From Candidatus Hermodarchaeota archaeon (lineage in GTDB: Archaea; Asgardarchaeota; Hermodarchaeia; Hermodarchaeales; Hermodarchaeaceae), in NCBI GenBank assembly GCA_016840185.1, contig JAEOSV010000305.1:1-6381 (forward strand): 6,381 nt of DNA, given 5' to 3'. Below the pieces are notes generated by a model. The model did not search any database and was not told the DNA's origin. It saw nothing but the letters and a program-made list of their open reading frames with translations. Shown piece after piece: positions 1 to 5,164 of this stretch. Made by a program: the position numbers and the translations under genes. Positions within the stretch are counted from its first letter, which is position 1. Each line of letters begins with the position of its first letter.

Positions 1-208
1 CCTCAAAGTATCCGAAGGCCCCGGAACCCTTTGCGTGGGGCTGGCGGTCTGGAATCATCTCCCTGTTAAAGTTGGCCATCTGCTCCATCAGGTAGTGGTC
101 CTGCAGCAGAATTGGGCCATCAGGCCCCACGGTAAGAGAAAACTCATCGCTGGCTACTGGGATCCCGGCATCTGTTGTTGTGGGTTTTAGTCTTTTTTTC
201 TTTGCCAA
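1..208 (-). CDS. Haem catalase, N-terminal part (truncated by window edge)
   Basis: Hydrogen peroxide disproportionation (2 H2O2 to 2 H2O + O2) by a haem b catalase, normally a cytosolic tetramer. The reverse complement translates without a stop into 69 residues that match the start of the monofunctional catalase fold: [20 protein letters not shown] (10-29), then [20 protein letters not shown] (31-50), then [17 protein letters not shown] (52-68). His58 in the RxxHAKGxGAxG motif is the distal catalytic histidine. A full catalase has roughly 480-500 residues, so only about one seventh is here. The start is TTG at 208-206, chosen because GGAGGAG at 221-215 lies 6 nt upstream and because the lysine-rich N-terminus followed by the conserved TTxxGxP segment is what the family shows; no ATG or GTG precedes this segment in frame. 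Family assignment is near certain. The gene symbol (katA/katE type) is left blank because the clade cannot be judged from this part. Confidence 0.95.
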   Translation of the reverse strand, partial: MAKKKRLKPTTTDAGIPVASDEFSLTVGPDGPILLQDHYLMEQMANFNREMIPDRQPHAKGSGAFGYFE

Positions 209-214
209 TACTTA

Positions 215-221
215 CTCCTCC
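215..221 (-). promoter_or_regulatory. Shine-Dalgarno of catalase, fixes the TTG start
   Basis: Read on the minus strand, GGAGGAG runs from 221 to 215, with 6 nt (TAAGTA) before the TTG at 208-206. It is a strong SD and supports TTG initiation. Confidence 0.8.
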
Positions 222-253
222 AAAGTTTGATTGATTAGTAAGAATGCTGTTCA

Positions 254-267
254 TCTTTAAATTTCAT
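254..267 (-). promoter_or_regulatory. Candidate TATA box of catalase
   Basis: On the minus strand the sequence GAAATTTAAAGATG contains an AT-rich TTTAAA core about 50 nt upstream of the start codon. Transcription about 25 nt downstream would give a leader of about 25 nt, which fits an SD-led archaeal gene. This is pattern-based only. Confidence 0.35.
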
Positions 268-352
268 TACTTCTTCCTAATCGGCAAAGGTTTTTACTTT
301 CTAATTGTTAGCACTGAAAAACCTAATCAGAAAACAGTGATGTTTAGTGTTT

Positions 353-366
353 CTAACACGTGTTAG
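353..366. promoter_or_regulatory. 14-bp perfect palindrome, possible operator
   Basis: CTAACACGTGTTAG is a perfect inverted repeat. It is embedded in a 9-bp direct repeat, TTAGTGTTT at 344-352 and again at 363-371. It sits about 90 bp upstream of the candidate catalase TATA box and just before the decayed winged-helix gene. Also nearby, CCTAATC occurs at 276-282 and 322-328. A binding site for a regulator of catalase, or of the dead regulator itself, is possible. No known operator consensus was recognised. Confidence 0.35.
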
Positions 367-378
367 TGTTTTGTCTAG

Positions 379-645
379 GAGCTTGCCCCTCGCTCTATCT
401 TATCACTACTGATACAGCAGGAAGAGTCTTTGAAGTTCTCAGCATTAGCTGAAACGATGGAACCAAAAGCCCTGACTGATAGGGTGGGACAGTTCACTGA
501 CCTCAATGTATTCTGTTTGTGTCTAGGTCGAATATGAGATGAATTTGGGAATGAATTGGGTCGGATTTGGAAATATGCTTTAATGTCTGTTCTTGGAAGT
601 GAGTTCCACAAGTATTACCTGCGTAACACTGGGTCGCTTTGGTGA
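379..645 (+). pseudogene. Decayed winged-helix transcription regulator (HxlR/ArsR-like), no start and one in-frame stop
   Basis: One plus-strand frame reads as a winged-helix domain. It has helix 1 (RSILSLLIQQEESLKFSALA), then a turn and recognition helix (EPKALTDRVGQFTDLN), a TGA at 535-537 where the wing should be, and then, in the same frame, DEFGNELGRIWKYALMSVLG and a short tail ending in TGA at 643-645. The order, including the xEFGxELxxI segment after the wing, matches HxlR-type and related regulators (typically SPKMLTQRLREL then YSLTEFGRSL). A TAG lies directly upstream (376-378) and there is no ATG, GTG or TTG before helix 1, so it cannot be expressed as it stands. A single TGA disrupting otherwise good homology points to recent decay or a sequencing error. 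The target and original function are unknown. The family is judged from pattern alone. Confidence 0.5.
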
Positions 646-700
646 ACAAAATTTCAATTTTCCTGTAACTATCAATCACTTTCTCGGGTGTTCTTGAAGA

Positions 701-2218
701 ATGAATGAAGCTATCACAAAAATCGACGATATCTCAAGCACCTCATTTCTGAGCACATTAATTCAAACACTCCACGAACACTGGATCGAGGTTATCTTGG
801 TCCCAGTGGTCTTCTTCTTGGGCCTTGGATTCTACTTGTGGTTCTATTTTCAGTATCAGTTAATGCCCATGATTGATGGACCTTATTACTTAATTCAGGT
901 GCAATCTCTATTAGAGACAGGAACATTGGTATATGGGGACCCTCCCTTGACGTTTTTACTCCTCACTTTCACCACCCTGCTAGTTGGTGATATCATGGTT
1001 GGCGTCAAAGTTGGTGTCGCCTTTTTCGGTGCGCTTTCAGCGATCCCAGCCTTCTTCTTGATGAAACGGGTGAGGAAGAGCTCTCTAGCTGGCACTTTAG
1101 CCATGGTGTTTGTGCTCTTTTCTCCCTTGTACCTTCGGATGCTCAGCGATTTCATCAAAAATGCCATTGGTGTGTGCTGGTTGTTGGCTTTCATCTATTT
1201 TATACACGATTTGACATTTTCCGACTTTAATAAGCGCAGTCTAGCTCTTGCCACATTCTTCCTGTTACTCACTGGGCTTACCCATATTCTCGTCTTTGGC
1301 ATAGCCTTGTTGTTTCTCGTTCTCTATGCAGCCATGGGCCTAATCAAGACTCAGAACCGGAAATCCCTTTTGAAAAGTATAGGTGTTCTAGCAATTGCAA
1401 CTAGCCTGTTTGTAATTATTGCTTCACTGTTTTTCAGTTGGTTCTTCACGGATTTTTCCAAAATCCTTTCTTTTTTCAATAGTCTCAGCGAAGTACAATC
1501 GAGTAGTATTTCCCAACCTCCATCTACTGGGCCTGGTACACCTTCGATGCCTAACCTATGGGCCCTCTCACTCGTGGGGGGTTGGGGTGCCATACTCTTG
1601 CTTCTCTCCATTGGTGGGATCCTTTCTTTCTATGTCTGGAAAAGAAGCGAAAATGAAGCCCTACTCCTCCTCACGGCGGTTACAATAGTTGGTGCGATTA
1701 TCTGTTTCCCATTAATTCCCAGCGATTATCTTACCCGGTTTATGCTGATGCTTGTAATACCTGCTGCCGTCATATTGAGCTATGGGCTGGCTGTTCTCTT
1801 GCGGCAAGATACTCCTGAAGTGAAATTCTTTGTAATCCTTCTTAGCATCCTGTGTGTGGGATTCTTCGTCACTCAGAGTATTTCGACCGCAATGGCTCTT
1901 CAACCAACCATCAGTTACGCAGCTTATCAAGATCTTCTTCAGATGCAACCCCTCATTTCTTCGGACTCTGTCATTGTCGTTACCAATCAGCATGGGATCT
2001 ATTATTGGATCCAGTATGTCACGAACACGGATATCGTTGGTTTTGGTTCGCAGTTATCTCCTGACCTTTGGCAATCGTATACTCATGTCTATGGCATTTT
2101 CTTCAATGGACAATTCCCATCGGGGAACTACACCATCCTCTTTGAAGGACATGTGTTCACACTGGTTGAATATCTTCCTACGCCAAGTGCCATTCAGGGG
2201 GTTGTCATTGCGGTTTGA
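701..2218 (+). CDS. Polytopic membrane protein, probable GT-C (PMT-like) glycosyltransferase
   Basis: A 505-aa integral membrane protein with about ten to twelve hydrophobic segments between residues 31 and 394, then a non-membrane C-terminal region (about 400-505) likely outside the cell. The first outer loop has MIDGPYYLIQVQSLLETGTL (57-76) followed by YGDPPL. In GT-C enzymes of the PMT/ArnT type this loop carries the acidic catalytic residue, here Asp59. DFIKN (150-154) and LTHILVF (193-199) are also typical-looking of archaeal members. Such proteins move sugar from a polyprenyl-phosphate donor to protein or lipid on the outer membrane face. Acceptor and donor are not deducible. A loop rich in Ser, Pro and Gly (about 265-289) separates the two membrane halves. 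The ATG at 701 is the first start after an in-frame TGA at 695-697; its SD is weak. The gene stands alone, with no glycan genes beside it. The fold is probable, the enzyme activity is inferred. Confidence 0.6.
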   Translation: MNEAITKIDDISSTSFLSTLIQTLHEHWIEVILVPVVFFLGLGFYLWFYFQYQLMPMIDGPYYLIQVQSLLETGTLVYGDPPLTFLLLTFTTLLVGDIMVGVKVGVAFFGALSAIPAFFLMKRVRKSSLAGTLAMVFVLFSPLYLRMLSDFIKNAIGVCWLLAFIYFIHDLTFSDFNKRSLALATFFLLLTGLTHILVFGIALLFLVLYAAMGLIKTQNRKSLLKSIGVLAIATSLFVIIASLFFSWFFTDFSKILSFFNSLSEVQSSSISQPPSTGPGTPSMPNLWALSLVGGWGAILLLLSIGGILSFYVWKRSENEALLLLTAVTIVGAIICFPLIPSDYLTRFMLMLVIPAAVILSYGLAVLLRQDTPEVKFFVILLSILCVGFFVTQSISTAMALQPTISYAAYQDLLQMQPLISSDSVIVVTNQHGIYYWIQYVTNTDIVGFGSQLSPDLWQSYTHVYGIFFNGQFPSGNYTILFEGHVFTLVEYLPTPSAIQGVVIAV

Positions 2219-2274
2219 GAATTACTTACCATGGAGGTGTAGCTGAAGGTTAGTCCCTTACTATAAGGTGAATA

Positions 2275-2284
2275 GATTTATTAC
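2275..2284 (+). promoter_or_regulatory. Candidate TATA box for the winged-helix/membrane operon
   Basis: GATTTATTAC lies about 47-56 nt before the ATG at 2331 in the 112-nt gap after the glycosyltransferase-like gene, with a purine-rich stretch (AGGTGAATA) just upstream that could serve as a BRE. It would make the pair an independent transcription unit. Pattern-based only. Confidence 0.25.
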
Positions 2285-2330
2285 AAAGGTTCCAGATGGC
2301 TTCATAGGTTGATTCTGTGGAGCGGTGTGC

Positions 2331-2654
2331 ATGGCTACACCTGTTCTTTCAATGAAGCATCTGTTGGGATGGCTTATAGCAGGTACCCGAGGAGGTATCA
2401 ACCGTGGCCATATTCTCATGGTGCTAAAAGACATGCCACAAAACGCGAATCAGCTGGCAACCATTCTGAAAGTAGATTATCACACTGTTCGTCACCACCT
2501 CAAACTTCTCCACGAAAATGGAATCATCACATCGATTGGAGAAAAATATGGGATCACCTATGCGTTGTCACCACTAATGGAAGCACATTATGGTGTCTTT
2601 GAAGAGATTTGGGAGAAAATTGGAAAAAGAGACAAAAAGAGGAAGTCCCGATGA
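2331..2654 (+). CDS. ArsR-like winged-helix DNA-binding protein
   Basis: A 107-aa cytosolic transcription regulator, almost all one winged-helix domain. From the N-terminus: GWLIAGTRGGINRGHILMVL (13-32), the lead helix with the RGGxxRxxIL pattern of archaeal ArsR-type regulators; NANQLATILKVD (38-49), the positioning helix; YHTVRHHLKLLHENGII (50-66), the recognition helix; a wing to about residue 79 (YALS); then a helical tail ending in a basic patch (KRDKKRKSR). No metal-binding cysteine pair is present, so metal sensing as in classical ArsR is unlikely. The ATG at 2331 is preferred over the in-frame GTG at 2325 because GGAG at 2319-2322 lies 8 nt before the ATG and only 2 nt before the GTG. 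Its stop overlaps the start of the next gene (ATGA), so the two are surely co-translated. It probably controls its own operon or envelope genes; the target is unknown. Confidence 0.85.
   Translation: MATPVLSMKHLLGWLIAGTRGGINRGHILMVLKDMPQNANQLATILKVDYHTVRHHLKLLHENGIITSIGEKYGITYALSPLMEAHYGVFEEIWEKIGKRDKKRKSR
2639..2645 (+). promoter_or_regulatory. Shine-Dalgarno of the four-helix membrane protein
   Basis: GAGGAAG lies within the end of the winged-helix gene, 5 nt before the ATG at 2651. It favours that start over the in-frame ATG at 2609, which would overlap the upstream gene by 46 nt. Confidence 0.6.
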
Positions 2655-3064
2655 ACCAACATATGTCAAGAAATGTGAAGTCCTGGCTCATTCTAGTAGT
2701 CGTTATCACCGTAGCCATTTTGGCAATTGTGTGGGCTACGTTTTTTTCACCCCCACCTCCCCCAGCTTCACCTCCTGATTTCCCGATATTCTTTTCCCTC
2801 AAAACACTCCTCACTTCAGTCAACGCAACTCTTCTTGTCATCCTCTTTATTATCTATGTCGGTATTTATCGCAAGACCAGTTCAAAATTTTCCTTGGGGC
2901 TTCTCATCTTCACCCTTTCCTTGCTCCTCCAAGTTCTCTCCTCCCATCCCCTCATACACCAACTATTTGGGTACCGAGGAGCCGGTCTGGGACCTTTTCT
3001 GATGCTCCCAGATTTCTTTACACTTATTGCATCAGGAATGCTACTTTATCTTGCACAAAAATAG
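2651..3064 (+). CDS. Small four-helix membrane protein paired with winged-helix regulator
   Basis: A 137-aa integral membrane protein of no named family. It has four hydrophobic segments at about 12-32, 52-73, 80-98 and 113-134. A proline-rich loop (SPPPPPASPPDFP, 33-45) joins segments 1 and 2, presumably outside the cell. Basic residues (YRKTSSK, 73-79) between segments 2 and 3 fit a cytosolic loop. The last segment begins GLGPFLMLPDFF (112-123), which looks like a conserved signature: I associate the GLGPFxxLPDxF pattern with small archaeal membrane proteins next to winged-helix genes, though this is from memory. ATG at 2651 overlaps the upstream stop (ATGA). The shared operon suggests it senses a membrane or envelope signal and restrains or informs the regulator. 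This is inference: no catalytic residues, metal motif or transporter motif is visible. Confidence 0.75.
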   Translation: MNQHMSRNVKSWLILVVVITVAILAIVWATFFSPPPPPASPPDFPIFFSLKTLLTSVNATLLVILFIIYVGIYRKTSSKFSLGLLIFTLSLLLQVLSSHPLIHQLFGYRGAGLGPFLMLPDFFTLIASGMLLYLAQK

Positions 3065-3214
3065 TCAACTGGTGAAATCGATTAAAGAATAATGATTAGG
3101 TCCAGAACTTCTTCCAGACTTGATCACACGCTGTTTCTGGTGAGTATGTTTCAATTTGTGATGAACAACACACAACTCCTCGAAGATGGTCCCCCTTCTC
3201 CATCCGCTCTGAAT
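3065..3214. other. Convergent intergenic gap
   Basis: The 150 nt between the ends of the membrane-protein gene (plus) and the tandem Lrp-like gene (minus) contain no credible coding frame and no strong hairpin followed by a T run on either strand. How the two convergent transcripts end is not visible. Confidence 0.5.
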
Positions 3215-4171
3215 TCACGGTTCAAGTGTCCCTAGCAGTTTTCTTAAACCGCGACCCAAAGGATTTCTAGGCCAGACTATTCGTGGATAGGTGACAAAAT
3301 CTTCAATTGCTGTGATGTAAGGGTTCGCTTTGATTTCTTGAATGATAGGGGAAACCTGATTTGCATCATTGATGATTAACCCCACATCCAAAATAGGTTC
3401 GTTGGTCGTAACACTCGACCACCAGAATTCATTGGAGTATTTTTCTGCAAGGGCTTTGGCAAAATCCTGACCAGTGGTTTGTATGGAATCAAACCATATT
3501 TTCAAGCGATATTCCATGTCGCCTAAAACAAACGGGTCATAGCCTGTTAATAGATGAACGCCTCCACTCCCTTGAAGCTCGGAGATGATTTTCCGTACTC
3601 GTCTTGAGGTTAAGCCTGTATTTTTAGCGATTTTTGAGACCGGCATTCGTATGCTTTCCCTCAGTTGGCGTAATACGAGTAATTGGTTTTGGGTGAACGT
3701 AACCTTCTCACCTCGAGTGTTCATGTAATAGTCGGGTGGCATGTGAGGGAACACAAACACGATAGGGCGCATCTCAACATGAACAACGCTATCAAGCTTT
3801 TCAAGTAGAAGTTTCAGACCAAATGCTTCACTAGTTCCAGAAACCATAGACCATAACTCATAACGCCTATCGCCTGTTCGATAGATCTCACAAGCTGAAG
3901 GGTGGGTCGCTATCTCTTTCATGAGGTCTAAACCCTTTTCTGACCCATCAGTTGTAATTACAGCAACGATATCTTCGACACCAACCATCTCCCTGCTAAG
4001 AAGAGCATAGCCTCCGAAAAGTATTTTTTTCTCGCGAAGTCTTTTGTATCGGTTCTTAATGGTGTTGGGTGAGACATTGAGTCTCTCAGCGAGTGCTTGA
4101 AAAGATAACCTTGGTTCGGCTTCTAATGCCCAAATCAACGCCCAGTCCTGTGGATCCACTAATCTCACCAC
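3215..4171 (-). CDS. Tandem Lrp/AsnC-like transcription regulator (two HTH-ligand modules)
   Basis: A 318-aa cytosolic regulator built as a duplicated Lrp/AsnC-type layout. Module 1: a winged helix at about 8-58, with LSFQALAERLNVSPNTIKNR (22-41) as helix-turn-helix, then an alpha/beta region (about 65-140) resembling an Lrp ligand domain. Module 2: a second winged helix at about 158-210, with VSKIAKNTGLTSRRVRKIIS (178-197), then another alpha/beta region to about 305. A typical Lrp is about 150 residues with one of each, so this is twice the usual length. Single-chain duplicates are known in archaea. The ligand is unknown; amino acids are usual for Lrp. Start: GTG at 4171, with in-frame GTGs at 4168 and 4159; an in-frame TGA at 4177-4175 limits it. 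None has a clear SD, though GGTGAG sits just before the 4159 GTG (giving 314 aa). The gene is divergent from the secreted-protein gene and probably autoregulated (see 4265-4283). Confidence 0.85.
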   Translation of the reverse strand: MVRLVDPQDWALIWALEAEPRLSFQALAERLNVSPNTIKNRYKRLREKKILFGGYALLSREMVGVEDIVAVITTDGSEKGLDLMKEIATHPSACEIYRTGDRRYELWSMVSGTSEAFGLKLLLEKLDSVVHVEMRPIVFVFPHMPPDYYMNTRGEKVTFTQNQLLVLRQLRESIRMPVSKIAKNTGLTSRRVRKIISELQGSGGVHLLTGYDPFVLGDMEYRLKIWFDSIQTTGQDFAKALAEKYSNEFWWSSVTTNEPILDVGLIINDANQVSPIIQEIKANPYITAIEDFVTYPRIVWPRNPLGRGLRKLLGTLEP

Positions 4172-4498
4172 TAGTCAGTTCATGTAGGAACTGATGGATA
4201 GCATCTCGGTTCGTTTCCGTGTTTGTGGTTGACCTCTGTCCCTACAATTAGTCAGTAGTGTTGCGGAATTTAATAAAAATTCCCTATTCTTTGCTAAATT
4301 CTGCATGTGATGAATCCGTTTTATGTGATTAGAATGGGTTTTTTGTCATTTTTCTGTTGAGTGAACTCCCATCCATTGATATTCAGGGCAGGGGAAAGAG
4401 CAGTTGCTGTACACAGGTGATTAAAAACACCGTGTGTATCACGCGACTGGACAGCAAAAGGTGTCTGTCGGAAACGGTTTCTATCCACTTATTGGGAG
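4172..4498. other. Divergent regulatory region between the Lrp-like and secreted-protein genes
   Basis: This 327-nt stretch has no supported gene. It holds the leader of the minus-strand regulator (to about 4260), an AT-rich palindrome at 4265-4283, and the upstream region of the plus-strand secreted-protein gene, where TGATTAAAAACACC around 4418-4431 is a possible TATA element, inside a weak inverted repeat (GGTG/CACC). The octamer TAGTCAGT occurs at 4172-4179 and at 4249-4256, both within the regulator's likely leader. A short open frame from 4357 has no homology that I recognise and lacks an SD. Confidence 0.5.
4265..4283 (-). promoter_or_regulatory. Palindromic operator over the TATA box of the Lrp-like gene
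   Basis: GGAATTTAATAAAAATTCC is an inverted repeat with 7-bp arms and an AATAA centre. Read on the minus strand it contains TTTTTATTAAATT, a good archaeal TATA element, about 100 nt upstream of the GTG start. Palindromes with AT-rich centres that overlap the core promoter are what autorepressing Lrp-family proteins often use. Binding by this regulator is inferred. Confidence 0.45.
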
Positions 4499-4502
4499 GT
4501 GA
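4495..4502 (+). promoter_or_regulatory. Full-length Shine-Dalgarno before the secreted-protein gene
   Basis: GGAGGTGA is an eight-base match to the complement of the archaeal 16S rRNA 3' end. It overlaps the GTG at 4499-4501 and lies 5 nt before CTG at 4508-4510, so it argues for initiation at the CTG, not at the GTG. Confidence 0.7.
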
Positions 4503-4999
4503 ACAACCTGAAGAAAATAACTCTAGCAAAGGGCCTATGTGTTGCACTATTGGCCTCAGTCTTCTTCCTTGCCTTTATTCCAACCACTCAAGCTAAGCCA
4601 CTACGAAGTGAAATGGAAGTCTACTTCAATCCTGATTTCGGCGGTCCTAACAATAACCCGATTTGGGTAGGGTATATCCATGGGGATCTCGAAGGTGAGA
4701 TGACCTTTTGGGTGACAGGACCTGATCCACCAAAGGATGTGGGCTATAACAGTGAGAACTTCATAGCTGATTGGAACGTACATTTCTTCACTGAGGACTG
4801 GAAAATCGTAACACCGTATGGGACAATTCGAGGAATTGACCGGGGTTGCACAGTTGCTGCAAACTGGAAATTCCGAATGAATGGTGAAGTAACATACGCG
4901 GACGGAATTTATGGGCATCTAGTTGGTCATCGAGTGCACATGAATGGTCAAATCGATTGGAGTCAAGGGCTCGCAGCTGGCCCTGTAAATATCAACTAG
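4499..4999 (+). CDS. Small secreted protein of unknown function
   Basis: 166 aa if started at GTG 4499, 163 aa if started at CTG 4508. The N-terminus is a textbook Sec signal peptide: a basic start (KKITLAKG), a hydrophobic core (LCVALLASVFFLAFIP, 13-28) and a T-Q-A cleavage site before Lys33. There is no lipobox. The mature part of about 134 residues is rich in aromatic and glycine residues with alternating polarity, suggesting a beta-sandwich or beta-barrel. WKIVTPYGTIRGIDRG and NGEVTYADGIYGHLVGHRVH read like paired strands, faintly reminiscent of calycin/allene-oxide-cyclase-type barrels (TPxGxIxGxxxG and HLVGxxxHxxG), but I cannot assign a family. One cysteine remains in the mature chain, so no disulphide within a monomer is expected. 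It is monocistronic: its own upstream region on one side and a hairpin terminator on the other. The coding call is firm; the function is unknown. Confidence 0.85.
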   Translation: MNNLKKITLAKGLCVALLASVFFLAFIPTTQAKPLRSEMEVYFNPDFGGPNNNPIWVGYIHGDLEGEMTFWVTGPDPPKDVGYNSENFIADWNVHFFTEDWKIVTPYGTIRGIDRGCTVAANWKFRMNGEVTYADGIYGHLVGHRVHMNGQIDWSQGLAAGPVNIN

Positions 5000-5022
5000 G
5001 GTGACAACGAATGTATGATCAC

Positions 5023-5065
5023 GAGAGGTTCTTAGGCTTGTCTAAGAACCCTCCCCTCTTTTATT
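5023..5065 (+). terminator. Hairpin terminator after the secreted-protein gene
   Basis: GGTTCTTAG (5027-5035) pairs perfectly with CTAAGAACC (5042-5050) around a six-base loop. GAG at 5023-5025 can extend the stem with CTC at 5051-5053 across one bulged A. The pyrimidine-rich tract CTCTTTTATTC follows. It lies 24 nt after the stop codon and would separate this gene from the DUF362 gene. Confidence 0.7.
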
Positions 5066-5071
5066 CGATAA

Positions 5072-5086
5072 ATCAAAGGCTTTGAT
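5072..5086. promoter_or_regulatory. 15-bp palindrome upstream of the DUF362 gene
   Basis: ATCAAAGGCTTTGAT has perfect 7-bp arms about one central G, roughly 80 nt before the ATG at 5165. CGATAAATC just before and overlapping it could be a TATA element, placing the palindrome over the core promoter as a repressor site would be. The central spacing is too short for a stable RNA hairpin, so a DNA operator is favoured. Confidence 0.35.
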
Positions 5087-5164
5087 AGTCTGAATGATAC
5101 TGGATGGGAAAGGAACAAGGAAACCGGTAGGGTGATAAGTAACCAACTATAGGGCGTTGAACTG

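Noticed and set aside
375..611. Minus-strand 78-aa open frame
   Set aside because: It is antisense to the winged-helix pseudogene, which has recognisable homology, while this frame shows no family signature and no SD.
2609..2650. In-frame upstream ATG extension of the four-helix membrane protein
   Set aside because: It would overlap the winged-helix gene by 46 nt. The ATG at 2651 has a better SD and the usual ATGA overlap.
4418..4452. Inverted repeats GGTG/CACC and GTGAT/ATCAC upstream of the secreted protein
   Set aside because: The arms are four to five bases with long spacers, so chance is likely. They are noted only as part of the promoter region.
4357..4596. Plus-strand 79-aa open frame upstream of the secreted protein
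   Set aside because: It overlaps the signal-peptide coding region in another frame, has no SD and has an unconvincing composition.
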